The translations under genes were made by a program, and so were the position numbers. A stretch of 64,000 nt of DNA, taken from assembly GCF_018446385.1 (NCBI RefSeq), contig NC_055986.1, positions 83,041,659 through 83,105,658 on the forward strand, in the 5' to 3' direction. Below are positions 42,896 to 54,882 of this stretch, piece after piece. The notes beneath the pieces were generated by a model that was not told the DNA's origin, did not search any database, and saw only the letters and a list, made by a program, of their open reading frames with translations. Position 1 is the first letter of the stretch. The number at the start of each line of letters is the position of its first letter. The stretch comes from Zingiber officinale (lineage: Eukaryota > Streptophyta > Magnoliopsida > Zingiberales > Zingiberaceae).

Positions 42896-45085
42896 ATGGC
42901 TGAAGAAGCGATTGCCCCTGGTATGTTCAAATTTCATCCTCCTTCAATAAGTATGCTAGGCTTGCTATTCACAGGCAATACGAAATCCCTAGGGACTATG
43001 GTATCATAATCCCTAAACCAGATGAGCATACTCACCGTCCCCCTATCAACTGCGTAACTTTCTTCAGGATCAATTAATAGGGGGTTTAAGGTTTCCCATT
43101 CCCTCTTTTTTAATCGATGTAAGCCAATACTTTGACATTTCTCTTTAACAATTTACTCCTAATGCTTTTCGTTATTTGTGTGGCGCATACATGTTGTTTC
43201 GTATATTTGATATTCCTCCTACTTCTCAAAATTTTTTCATGTTTTCTTATCCAAAGGGGGCAGAGCCAGGTGTTTTTCTTTTCCAATCTCAAACTAAGAT
43301 GACCCTTTTTGATGATATGTCTTCTTCTCTTAAAGCCTGGAAATCTCGCTTCTTCTTATAAAGTTTCTTGGACCTATTCCTTGGTCCCATGCTTGGAGAT
43401 CTTCTTTACCTCCTTTGCCTGATATCAAAGAGTTTCATCTTCACCCTTCTTTTCCCTTTTATTGTGAAAAGTTGCTATGTCGTCGCCTTTCTATCACTAA
43501 ATGGCTACGGAATGACCTTCTGTATCTGTTTGGTTTGAGCTCGGTCAAATTTAAGATACACGGCTTCTTATGTAAAGTTCTGTTTCTTCTCCTATTAATT
43601 TTTACTGACTAAAACCTTTTCTTCCATTTTGTGTAGTGGCTGGTTTTTATGCTGCTCTGATTGATGAAGAGCTACGTATAGAAGAGGTCGAACTTCATGC
43701 TAAAGAGCAAGAGCTTCTTGCTACAATTAATCAAACCCCCTTAATTGGAGTTTCGGTTCCTCTGGTCGAAGCTTCCAGTTCCCAGGTGGTTCCTGAGGTT
43801 TCTGAGGGCCTTCCTACAGAAACTTCTATTATCCCTTTGCCAGCTGCCTCTTCGTCAGTGGCTGTTGCTCCCTTACCTACTGCTTCTCTTCCTATTATCG
43901 AGCTTACATCCCCTGTAAGCTCAGAAAAATCCCCTGCTGAGGTTGCCCCTGGCAAACGACCGGGACGCAAACTCACCAGAGCTCCCTCTTCTAAAAGGAG
44001 ACTCATCCTTTCTACTGTGGAGTTACTTTCAGAAGGTTTTGCTCCTACTACCCTTCCCTTTACTAAGCCTACTTTGGTTGATCTTTATCCTTCCCTTATT
44101 TTCTCTTCCTCTCCTTCTTCCAGCAGTACTGCTCCCGGTGGTACTTCTTTTACTTTTCCCCTATCTTTACCAGAATCTGGGTCTTCACCTTCTTCATCCT
44201 CTTCTTATTTGGTTTTCGCTCCCCCTTCTATTCCAACCTCTTCTTTTTCTACAAGTTCTTCTTCTATTCCCGTCCTCCTTGTATTGCTGGGAGGTTCTTT
44301 TACTACTGCTCGAGAGGAAATTCGCCCCCTCTTTGGAGGGCTTACCCCTTCTGAGATAATCAATCAATTTTCCCATGAGGAAACCAAGGTATTTTTACTA
44401 TTACTTCTTTATGGTTTATCCTTGACTATTTTATGACCCATTCTTATGTTCTTAGCGATGGATGGCTAATATGGGTCTGGCTTGACTAATAAACAACTTA
44501 TATTCGGAGAACGAGAAGCTTAAACAACAGGTTGCTGAGATGTCCTCTACCACACTTTCAGAAGAATCTAGGAAACAATATGAAGGCCATCTTGAGATCC
44601 TTCAATCTCAATTTAAATCGGCTATGGACCTCAACACTGAATTATCTTCCAAATTAGAGAAGCAGATTACTGAGACAAACAAACTGAAGTCTGATTATGA
44701 GTCTGCATTAGCTGACAAACTCAAAACTCTACATTTGAAAGATAATGAAATAGCTTCTTTAAATGTCTCCTTGAACACAGCCAAAACAGAGGTCTCCACT
44801 AAAGATGCCGAACTGAAGTCTTCCCAGACAGCTTTAGTTATTTACCAAGCTGGTGAAGATGATCGTTTCAAGGAGCGGGCCACAACCCTAATTAGATCTA
44901 CTGAATTCAATAGGTCGATTATAAAATCTATTTTGGCAGCTTATACTGCCGGAGCTGAAGGAGTCGTTGAGCAATTAAGGGAGAAAGGCTTCTTGTCCCA
45001 TAATCCTCCTCCCAACTTCTTGGATCGACGCAAGCTGATTGATAATAGGCCTGATAATCTGTTTCCTCAATTATCTATAGAATAA
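42896..45085 (+). pseudogene. antisense gene of the Tat element, copy 1 (three exons)
   Basis: Runs opposite to gag-pol between integrase and the 3' LTR. Exon 1 (about 42896-43571) holds the plant 'putative gypsy type transposon' domain: LRFPIPSFLIDVSQYFDIS, NAFRYLCGAYMLFRIFDIPP, FFMFSYPKGAEPGVFLFQS (43080-43290), with a stop near 43146 and a frameshift near 43360. Exon 2 (43637-44388) encodes a long Ser/Pro-rich low-complexity region. Exon 3 (44456-45085) is a coiled coil (about 44540-44870) ending STEFNRSIIKS...LREKGFLSHNPPP. Introns have GT-AG ends. Grande and other Tat elements carry such antisense ORFs; function unknown. No enzymatic motif is visible. Confidence 0.75.
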
Positions 45086-46070
45086 CTCTTTTACTTTACT
45101 CCTGATTACTGTAAAGTTAACTATGACTTGTTATGACAGTTCCTATCAAAAACTAGTTTATTTTTGTGAAGATAAACTTTTTATTCGTTTCTGGTGTTAA
45201 AAATTTTTTTGTGTTAATGAATTTACTCGACCACTTGGTTTATATGCCTATTTTATGCTCTTATCTTTTCGTATTTATATGTTTAAAATTATTCTTCCCC
45301 TGTTGTCAAAATTGTTCTTTTCATTTATGGTGGTTTACTGCCTCCTTCCTGAATTTATCCCCTTTTCGTAACTGGCTTTCTCTTGTTCACCTTATCCTAA
45401 CATGTCAAATATTGCCCTGTCTATTGCTATTAGTTAACTATATTTAAATAAGGTCCTAATTTTTAATCAGTACATTATAATACCAGCAATCTCGACCGGT
45501 CTATTATAACCGGTCGATTTACCATTATGTTTGCAAATATCGTCCGGTACTTTATACTTGACTAGATTTCGTCCGATCTAGTATAATCGTCCAGGTCTAT
45601 TGTTTAATCAGATAGGTAGTCTTAAGCTACCCGATCGACCTTATACCCGACCGATTTTCCCCATACCTCATTGAATCTTTTAAGAATCAAGTGCGGAAGA
45701 GAGGAAAACCTATCGTGTTTTCCGAGAATGATTGCTGAGCTTATCACCCTCTCCTTGGGATCCAGCCTTGTTTTTGAATTTGATTCCCTTCCTCGATGAT
45801 ATCACCTCTTTATGGCAGTTATAATTCCGTGTGTTCTTCTTTGTTGGGTTTATACTTCTTCTTTTCCTACCCTCTTTTGTACCTATGTTCTGCACGAACT
45901 ATCATTGGTCTTTGGGTTTCTCCTTTTTCCAGTTCTTCTTCCATCTCTATTTAAGGGTTTTTGGTATAAAGCATAGAGGAAGGGAAAAAAGTTTAAGACG
46001 CTATCTTTTGCTTCCAACCTATCCCTTCCTCTTCTTCTTCCTTTGTTCGCCTTCCTTCTATTATTCAGCC
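45086..46070 (+). other. spacer between the two antisense gene copies
   Basis: No coding domain. Short CCGGTCGA / GACCGGT words cluster at 45490-45660. The last 250 bases are CT-rich and leader-like before copy 2. Confidence 0.45.
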
Positions 46071-48456
46071 ATGGTCACTTCTTTCCCAGCATGGTTTCTT
46101 TCGTGTGCTTCTCGCCTATCGATTTAGAGGAGGTGGAATTGAAAATGAACTACGGTTTTCCCTCCTATATGGTTCGTCCTTCCTCTCATAATGGTCCGCA
46201 TCTACCTCCTCCAGGAAGTATATCTATCTTTTTGGCTCAAACTTTACAAGGTTTTCGATTCCCTCTTCATCCCTTTTTTGTTGATGTTAGTATCTACTTT
46301 GATATTCCTCTTAATCAGCTTATTCCTCAATCTTTTTCTATCCTTGTGGGTTTTGTTGGGGTATCCAAACTACTAGATTTTCCTTTATCCCCTCGCCTTT
46401 TTCATCACTTCTTCGTTCCCCACCAAGTAGACATTGGTATTTTTAAGTTTCGGTCTCGTCCTAAAGCTATTTTGTTTAGTGGGATTCCTCCTTAAGAGGA
46501 ATGGCGTCACAAATTTTTCTTTATGTGTCTCCCTTCTCCCCCTCCTTTTCCTATCAATTGGATATGCGATCTTCCTCCAGTCCCTAGCGCTGCCCACCTC
46601 CTCACTGATCCCTCTGTCTCTTTCGCCTTATCCAAGTTAAAGAGGGCCAAATTTTGTTTATCGGCCTTGATTGTTAAGGGTCTAATGTTTCCTTTCGGAC
46701 AAAGCCCCATTGAAACCCCCTTGGAGGTCTCTTTTGGTATGTCCAGATATTCTCGACTATGTTTATTAACTATTTGCTAACTATTCTTCCTACTGACACC
46801 TGATTCTTATATTTCAGCTGATGCTCTTCTACCTGCTTTTATGTACAAGAACACAACTATGACCAAGTCTTTTTTGAATAAATTTGGAGAAAAATTGCTA
46901 CAGGCTCGTCGAGCAAATCCCACCATCTCTACTCTTGGCATGCTATCTGAGGAAGAACAAGCAACGGAAGCTCTTGCTTCCCCGGAAGAGGAACAACCTT
47001 TTGTTGCCATACACAAGAAACCCAGGCTTACTAAAGAGGTTCCCTTTCGGGACACCTTGTGTACTTTCATACAGACCCCCAGTGTTCCTTCAGCCATTTC
47101 TTATGAGAAAGGTAAGGGACTAATACCCCTTACTCACATTATCTCCCACCTTTCTCTTAATATGATGAGAGTGGGTTTACTTATTCCTTCCTCTTCTATT
47201 ATTGTTTCAGCTGCTTCTACCTCCCAGACGGTTGCTACTGCTTCTGCATCCTATCAACCCCTTTCTTTAGTCTTACCTCCCCCGACCTCTGGACCGTGAG
47301 CTAAAAGAAGACCCTACGGGAGATCTTCTCCGAGTCTAGGGCATCAACTATCCATTCCCCAACAACTGACTCAACTTCCCTTGCTTTTCCATCGTCCATC
47401 CCATCTGGCTCTTCCTCTGTTGTCCCTAGTTCTACTACTCCCTTCCCTTCTCTTCCTTCTCCTTCTACCCATCCTTCTTCACCTTTTGTCCCCACATCTA
47501 TCTTTAGGCAATCTCTGGGTCTACCCTCTCAACTGGGACAAATCTCAGATCCTCCTATTTATGGCTCTCTACAGCTACAGGGCCCGTTGGCCGAATCCTG
47601 GCTATATAGCCAAGAGCTATTAAAGGGCACCAGTATTTCAAGCCGCGTTGACAGTCATAGTCATCAAGCTGTTGCTGTAAGTGTTTCTCATTATATGTTG
47701 TTAACTTCTTATTATTCTTGCTAATTGCATTATTATTTTGTTTAGTTTTTTGCTTCAAGTTTTCATCTAGACCAACTGCTCGTTACTTTGGAAAGGAATA
47801 ATAGCCAGTTAAGGGCCCAAGTAGAGGCATTGAAAACCACTCTTCCTCTTTCCCACACTGATCTTACTCAATTACAAGAGAAGATAGCTTTACAAACTCA
47901 ACAATTAGAGGCTACGAAGAAGGAACTACAGCATCAGCAACAGTTATTGGAAAACAAAGAGCTTGAAAGGGAAACTTTGGAGTTACAAGTGGATCGGTTG
48001 AACTCCAGCCTTCAGGTGGAAATTGCTTTGAAAGACAAAGCTATTTTAGATGTTTCCCATAAAAACATCATCTTAGGGAAAGTGGAGAAGCTTCACAATA
48101 TCTTTCTTTCTGAGCAGGCTCAAGATTCAGCATCAAAAGAGTTTGCTCTTCTATAGGAACAAGAACAAAGAAGGGCCCAGGAGGTAGATATATCCTCACT
48201 CCAAAAGAAATTAGAGCAGCTTAAATTAGAAAGAGACACTTTCAAAGATCAAGCTGCCAAACTACAAACCGAATTTCAAAGTTATAAAGATCATGAGGAA
48301 GACCAATGGGAAGACAAGCACCTGACCTATCTGAGGTCCCTAGAGTTTAACAGCGAATATATCTGTCGTATCATAGGGACCTTAAATCATACTGTGGCCG
48401 GGGTTATTCGGAAATTACGGGAAGGTGGTTATCTATATCACGAACCTCCCTCGTAG
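46071..48456 (+). pseudogene. antisense gene of the Tat element, copy 2 (three exons)
   Basis: Same plan as copy 1. Exon 1 (about 46071-46736) has FRFPLHPFFVDVSIYFDIPLN, IPQSFSILVGFVGVSKLLDFP and LFHHFFVPHQVDIGIFKFRS (46250-46470), with a stop at 46493-46495. Exon 2 (46818 to about 47676) is Ser/Pro-rich with frame breaks near 47299. Exon 3 (47746-48456) is a coiled coil (47788-48330) ending SLEFNSEYICRIIG...LREGGYLYHEPPS, aligned with the end of copy 1; TAG at 48154-48156 interrupts it where glutamine is expected. The copies are well diverged, so the duplication is older than this insertion. Confidence 0.75.
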
Positions 48457-48769
48457 ACTTAACAAGGAATTGCCCGAAAACTTAACAAGCAACTTTAAGT
48501 AAGCATGATTGTGTATTTATAAAAGACTTGTAATCAAGTACTTGCATTTTTGTAAAAATTTGTACCTACCTGCTTTTCCAACCTTTGTTATCTTGCTACT
48601 GCTTCCCTTGAAGTGATCATGAGAGCTAAGAATAAGTATTATCCTGTTCAAGAATTCTTCCTTATTTCTTGAAGTTATGAACTGTTTTAATAAACTCTTC
48701 CATTTGTGGTATCTTGATTGATCATATGTTCCTGAACAATAAGGCTTTCTATAAACTCCTTGAACTTTG

Positions 48770-49130
48770 ATCAGGCGCAACTCTATATAAAGGATTCCAA
48801 AAACCTCAGTACTTCAGAGGGGCATGCACTCTCGAACAACTTTATATGAAGAACCCCATAAGTTTTATGCATTTCGGTCGGGTGTACAATCCCGAGCAAT
48901 TTTATATAAAGCACTTCATATGATTGTGACTTCTGATCAGGAGTGTAATTTTTAATGATTATATATATATATATATAAAGCATTCCCACTGAATTTTGAA
49001 TCCCGGTCGGGAGTGTAATTCCGAGTGATTTTTCATAAAGAAATCCATATGACTTTGAATTCCGGTCGGACGTGTAATCCAGAATGGAGAATTCAATTTG
49101 CTTGTGATTTTCATTCGAGCATGTAATCTT
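48770..49130. repeat. degenerate tandem repeat, about 75-bp units
   Basis: About five units sharing TTCCGGTCGGG-GTGTAATCC-GAGTGATTTT and TATAAAGAA-CCATATGA. A short TA run (48960-48976) lies in one unit. It adjoins the second array and shares the 'gatcgatt' flavour, but the unit differs. Confidence 0.75.
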
Positions 49131-49189
49131 GATCGATCAAATTTCGATCAAGCTTGTAATCCCGATTGATTTGAGCCAATAGGGTCCTA

Positions 49190-50475
49190 TACTTCAAGAT
49201 ATTTTCTGATCGACTATGTTTTTGATAGTTTAAAGTCTCCGGCTCCTCTCGAGAAGGCTCGTCCGGGGTACTTCAAGAGATTTCTCGATCGACTGTGTTT
49301 TTGATAGTTTAAAGTCTCCGATTCTTCTCGAGAAGGCCCGTCCGGGTTACCTCAAGAGATTTCTCGATCGACTGTGCTTTTGATAGTTTAAAGTCTCTGA
49401 TTCCTCTCGAGAAGGCCCGTCTGGGTTACTTCAAAAGATTTTTCGATCGACTGTGTTTTTGATAGTTTAAAGTCTCCGGTTCCTCTCGAGAAGGTCCATC
49501 CGGGTTTCCCAATTGACTGTGTTTTTGATAGTTTAAAGTCTCCGGTTCCTCTCGAGAAGGCCTGTCCGGGTTACTTCAAGAGATTTTCCGATCGATTGTG
49601 TTTTTGATAGTTTAAAGTCTCCGGTTCCTCTCGAGAAGGCCCGTCCGGGTTACTTCTAGAGATTTTCCGATCGACTGTGTTTTTGATAGTTTAAAGTCTC
49701 CGGTTTCTCTTGAGAAAGTCCGTCCGGGTTACTTCAAGAGATTTCCCGATCGATTGTGTTTTTAATAGTTTAAAGTCTCCGGTTCCTCTCGAGAAGGCCC
49801 GTCCGAGTTACTCCAAGAGATTTCCCGATCGACTGTGTTTTTGATAGTTTAAAGTCTCTGATTCCTCTCGAGAAGGCCCGTCCGGGTTACTCCAAGAGAT
49901 TTCCCGATCGACTGTGTTTTTGATAGTTTAAAGTCTCTGGTTCCTCTCGAGAAGGCCCGTCCGGGTTACTCCAAGAGATTTCCCAATCGACTGTATTTTT
50001 GATAGTTTAAAGTCTCCGGTTCCTCTCGAGAAGGCCCGTATGGGTTACCCCAAGAGATTTCCCAATCGATTGTATTTTTGATAGTTTAAAGTCTCCGGTT
50101 CCACTCGAGAAGGCCCGTCCGGGTTACTCTAAGAGATTTCCCGATCGGCTGAGTTTTTGATAGTTTAAAGTCTCCGATTCCTCTCGAGAAGGCTCGTCCG
50201 GGTTACTCCAAGAGATTTTCCGATCGACTGTGTTTTTGATAGTTTAAAGTCTCTGGTTCCTCTCGAGAAGGCCCGTCCAGGTTACTTCAAGAGATTTCCC
50301 GATCGACTGTGTTTTTGATAGTTTAAAGTCTCCAGTTCCTCTCGAGAAGGCCCGTCCGGGTTACTTCAAGAGATTTCCCGATCGACTATATTTTTGATAG
50401 TTTAAAGTCTCTGGTTCCTCTCGAGAAGGCCCGTCCGGGTTATTTCAAGAGATTTTTCGATCAACTGTGTTTTTT
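49190..50475. repeat. tandem array, about 16 copies of a 79-bp unit
   Basis: Each unit contains TTTTTGATAGTTTAAAGTCT, then CCGGTTCCTCTCGAGAAGGC, CCGTCCGGGTTACTTCAAGA and GATTTCCCGATCGACTGTG. Copies are highly alike; one near 49520 is shortened. The array sits just downstream (minus strand) of the integrase stop, in the 3' untranslated region of the Tat element. Known Tat/Ogre elements have hypervariable tandem repeats at this place. Confidence 0.95.
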
Positions 50476-50871
50476 AGTGAAACTAAAAATGCTTACCCTA
50501 ACCTTGTGATAATTTAACGTCTTCGATATTTCTTAAGGGATCCCAGTCGGCCATTCCTTCAAGCCCCCAATTGACAATCACTTGAGCTGAATAAGAATGT
50601 ATGCCCGACAATCACCACATTGTTTAAACCGTGTCTATCTTTCGGGCGATATTTGGCCTGCATTGTATTCACTAAATTGAATGAAGTACATAAATTGCAA
50701 ACATACTTGTTATCTTTTCACTCGGCCGGACGAAGGGGACTTGCTTAAAGTAAACTTGATTTGTTCCCTTGGGCGTGCTAAGCTTCACATGATTGGGTGA
50801 TTGGAATATACTAAGGAGGAATTAATCCGCTCGTTCAGGGATATGTATACTCCTCGAGCGATATAAACTTG

Positions 50872-52065
50872 TTAAGTTTGGTAGGGTTGTAAATGATTTA
50901 CACTCCATGGATGCTCGAGAATTCTTCCCTCTGCGCCTTGGAGATAATATGAGCCCGATCCAAGTTTTTCTACCACCTTGTAAGGTCCTCCCCATTGTGG
51001 TGCCAATTTGTTAACATCCCCAACTGGCTTGACACGTTTCCATACTAGATCTCCCACTTGAAAGAATCTCGGGATGACTCTCCTATTGTAATTTTGCCTC
51101 ATTCGTTGTCGATATGATGTAAGATGAGTTGTAGCTTTATCTCGAATTTCTTCTATTAGATCTAGCTCCATAAGTTGCCGCCCCGCATTATCATCGTCAT
51201 ATAGTTGCCTTCTATCGGATTCTACTCCCACCTCGATAGGAATTACAGTTTCTCCTCCATAAACCAATTGGAAAGGCGTGATCCCTGTAGCTTCTTGGGG
51301 TGTAGTACGATATGCCCAAAGAACACTGGGCAACTCATCTACCCAGTTGCCACCAACATGATCCAGTTTGGTTTTTAGGCCTCTTATAATCTCTCTGTTA
51401 GTTACTTCTGCTTGACCGTCACTCTGTGGATATGCCACAAAGGTGAATGCTTGAGTAATACCGTAACTTTTACACCAGTTTAAGATTCTATCTCCTTGAA
51501 ATTGCCTTCCATTATCAAAGACTAGTTTATGAGGAATACCGAATCTGCAGACTATATTTTTCCGTAAGAATTTGATAACTGCATCCTTAGTAATTCGAGC
51601 AAGTGGTTCTGCTTCTACCCATTTAGAGAAATAGTCCACTGCTACTAATAAAAATCTTCTTTGTGTAGCTGCCATAGGAAATGGACCAACTATATCCATG
51701 CCTCATTGGTCAAAGGGACAGGAAACTATAGAAGTTCTTAATAAGTGTGTAGGATGATGTGAAATATTCTGATGTTTCTAACAAGAAATGCAAGTTCTTA
51801 CAAATTTCATAACATCTTCATGTAGAGTAGGCCAAAATTATCCTGCTAGTAAAATTCTGTGGGCTAAGGATCTTGCCCCTATGTGACTGTCACATGAGCC
51901 CTAATGAACCTCTTGCAAGATAAACTGTATATCTTCTATTCTATTACATTTAAGTAAAGGTCTAGATAAAGCTCTTTTATATAACTGCTCCCCTATCATA
52001 GTGTATTGGGAAACTCTCTTCTTAAATATCCTTGTTTGTTCTGCATCAATTGGAAGAATACCCTG
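50872..52065 (-). pseudogene. int: Tat integrase
   Basis: Zinc-binding region at about 51910-51770 (GSCDSHIGARSLAHRILLAG, then CISC), interrupted by stops at 51901, 51838, 51778 and 51703. Catalytic core from the ATG-like codon at 51699: D in MDIVGPFPMA, D in VFDNGRQFQGD and E in SDGQAEVTNREI are all present, so DDE is intact. The C-terminal part (RRVIPRFFQVGDLVWKRV) ends at HLQPYQT, with the natural stop at 50872-50874. There is no chromodomain, as expected for Tat. The frame is the same as that of gag. Confidence 0.93.
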
Positions 52066-52563
52066 TTACAAATATAATATGATTTGTGCTCTCCAATCAC
52101 CTTGTATCTCTATATCAGCTTGTCTTTCAATACAAGATACTAACAATGTCTGCTCAACTGGCCGATCCAAGCTCCATGGTGTTATAGCAGAGGCTAACTT
52201 AGCTAATTCATCCGCTACTTGATTCTCAGATCGAGGAATTTTTTGTATATTTACTTCTTGAAACTGAGCATTCAATTTATCAAATGCCTCAGCATATAAC
52301 CTGAGTCTATCATTATTAATTTCAAAGTTACCTGATAATTGTTGGGCTACTAACTGAGAGTCAGAATAGATATAAACCCGGGCTGCTCCCACATGTCGAG
52401 CGGCTTGTAACCCTGCTATCAGTGCTTCATATTCTGCTTCATTATTAGTGGCCTTATAATTCAGCCTGATAGAAAGTTGAAGCTTATCTTCCCTTGGAGA
52501 TGTAAGGAGAATACCAATTCCACTACCTTGTCTGGTTAAAGATCCATCCACATATACTTTCCA
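52066..52563 (-). pseudogene. second (archaeal-type) RNase H of the Tat element
   Basis: Reads VYVDGSLTRQGSGIGILL, NNEAEYEALIAGLQAA, IYSDSQLVAQQLSG and NQVADELAKLAS, the D-E-D-D layout of a complete RNase H. A second RNase H between the RT-linked one and integrase is a hallmark of Tat. Ends at an in-frame TAA (52066-52068) where the polyprotein should continue. Confidence 0.92.
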
Positions 52564-53940
52564 AATACTCTCTTCTTCAGGACCTTGAACCTCTATGATG
52601 AAATCTGCCAGAGCTTGTACTTTGATGGCCGAGTGAGGTTGGTATTATATATCATACTCACTAAGTTCAATCATCCATTTGATCAACCGACCAGATGCCT
52701 CTGGGTTAAGCAACACCCGCCTGAGAGTACTATTGGTCAAGACAATAATTGCATGTGCTAAAAAATATGGACGCAACCTCCGGGCAGTTAACACTAATGC
52801 ATAGGCCAACTTTTCGAGTGTAGTATATCGACACTCGGTTCCCTTTAATAAATGACTAGAAAAATATACAGGTTGTTACTCTTTCCCTTCTTGTCTGACT
52901 AACACAGAGCCTACAACATTTTTATTGGCTGACAAATACACCCATAGGGTTTCTCCTACTACAGGCTTAGCCAACACAGGAAGGGTGGACAAGTAGTCTT
53001 CTAATTCCTGGAAGGTTTTATCACATTCTTCATCCCACTGAAATTTGTTAGCCTTTCGGAGTATCTTGAAGAAATGGAAGCTATGATCAGCCGACGTTGA
53101 AATGAATCTAGACAAGGCGGTGATCCAGCCGGTGAGTCTTTGAGCTTCCCTCATATTGTGTGGTGGCTCCATGTTTTGAAGTGCTTTGACTTTGCTTGGG
53201 TTGACCTCTATTCCCCGCTCGGACACCATATAACCCAGGAACTTTCCACCTTTTGCTCTAAACAGACATTTGCCTGGGTTCAACTTGAGGCCATACTGCC
53301 TTAATGTTTTGCAAGTTTCTTCTACATCCCTGCAGAGATCAGTAGCTTGAAGAGACTTAATTAAGATATCATCAACATATACTTCCATATTTCTTCCAAT
53401 CTATTTCCGGAAGACCTTATTCATAAGTCTTTGATAAGTTACTCCTGTATTTTTTAGTCCAAATGGCATAACATTATAACAATAAGTACCTTCAGATGTT
53501 ATAAAACTGACCTTATCTTGATCCTCCTTAGCGAGAGGGACTTGATGATAGCCCTGACAGGTGTCCAACATAGAAATATATTTGCATCCAGCTATAGAAT
53601 CCACTAATTGATCGATCCGGGGCAATGGATAATAATCCTTTGGACATGCCTTGTTAAGATCACGGAAATCAATACATACCCTCCATTTGTTTTCCGGTTT
53701 AGAGACTAGGACAACATTAGCCAACCAGCTGGGGAATTGCACCTCCCTGATGTAGTCGGCTTCCATCAGTTTAACCATTTCTTCCTTGATGATTTGATTT
53801 TGCTCTGCACTGAAATTCATCTTGCTTTGCATGACAGGCCGAGCATCTGGGAAGACATGTAAAGAATGCTCCATTACTGAAGGAGAAACACCCGTAACTT
53901 CTTTGGTCGTCCAAGCAAAGACATCATTATTTTTCTTCAA
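52564..53940 (-). pseudogene. pol: Tat reverse transcriptase and RNase H
   Basis: RT from about 53940: WLANVVLVSKPENKWRVCIDFRDLNKACPKDYYPLPRID, ISMLDTCQGYHQ, YCYNVMPFGLKNTGVTYQRLMNKVF, and the catalytic YVDD in MEVYVDDILIKS (about 53380). Thumb and connection follow, then the first RNase H (WVYLSANKNVVGSVLVRQEGKE and YTTLEKLAYALV). In-frame stops at 53401 (just before the YVDD segment), 52876 and 52645. The frame is otherwise continuous. DTCQGYHQ where DAYSGYHQ is common is a natural variant or drift. Confidence 0.92.
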
Positions 53941-54789
53941 GCATTGAACCAGCTATGTTTTCAGAGAAGGACCAAGGTCGGCTGCTACATAGGTGACGAC
54001 TTCAGGTCGACCGGTCTATATCTGGACCTCTTCCTTCTTCTCATAAACCAGGACAGGTGACTTCTCTTGTATGGTACTGACCTCCATTCTTTGTATTTTT
54101 CGGGCGGCATCGACTTTAGTTCTGACGATCTCCACATAACACTTACGAGTCGTCTTCTGATCACCACGTATTTCCCCAACCTGATCATCAACAGGAAATT
54201 TAATTTTCTGACAAAAAGTAGAAATAACCGCCCTAAACTCATTTAAGGCCGGTTGGCCCAGTATCACATTATAGGCGGATGGGGCATCCACCACCATGAA
54301 GTGCGATATTCTTGTCCTCATTAGGGGCTCCTCCCCTAAAGATATGGCCAACTTTATTTGACCAAGCGGTTGTACCTCGTTACCAGTGAACCCATATAGA
54401 GGAGTCACCATCTGTTGAAGTTCATTTGGATCAATCTGCAGTTGATCAAAAGTTTTGTTGAAAATAATATTTACAGAACTACCAGTGTCTATAAAGGTAC
54501 GGGAAATAGTATAATTGACTATCACAACCTTAATTATTAATGCATCATCATGGGGTATTTCTACCCCTTCAAGATCTCTGGGCCCAAAACTGATTTCCGG
54601 CCCTGCTGCTCTTTCCATGCTACATCCTACAGCATGGATCTCAAGTCTTCGTGTGTGTGCCTTTCTGGCCCTGTTGGAATCTCCATCAGTGGGCCTGCCC
54701 GCGATCATATTAATGCTGCCTTGGGCGGCATTGCCCCTGTTCTCTTCTTGCCGGGCTATCATGGCCTCAGGTTGAGTTTTCTCAGGCAC
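53941..54789 (-). pseudogene. pro: Tat aspartic protease
   Basis: Retropepsin-type fold: ISRTFIDTGSSVNIIF with catalytic DTG at about 54485, then LYGFTGNEVQPLGQIKLAISLG and HFMVVDAPSAYNVILGQPALNEF (about 54300-54240). Stops at 54016 and 53953 interrupt the link to RT. It would cleave the polyprotein inside the particle. Confidence 0.9.
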
Positions 54790-54882
54790 CTGAGTTGTAC
54801 CGGCCGGGGTTGGTAATACACCTTGTTGAGGCTTGACCTGGCAATATTCTAATTTGAGTGGACTCTGTTGCCTGGAATATTG

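Noticed and set aside
43731..44376. Minus-strand ORFs in the Ser/Pro-rich exon
   Set aside because: Shadows of the plus-strand low-complexity exon.
49190..50475. CRISPR array
   Set aside because: The 79-bp unit repeats head to tail without unique spacers, lies in a plant retrotransposon and has no cas genes near.
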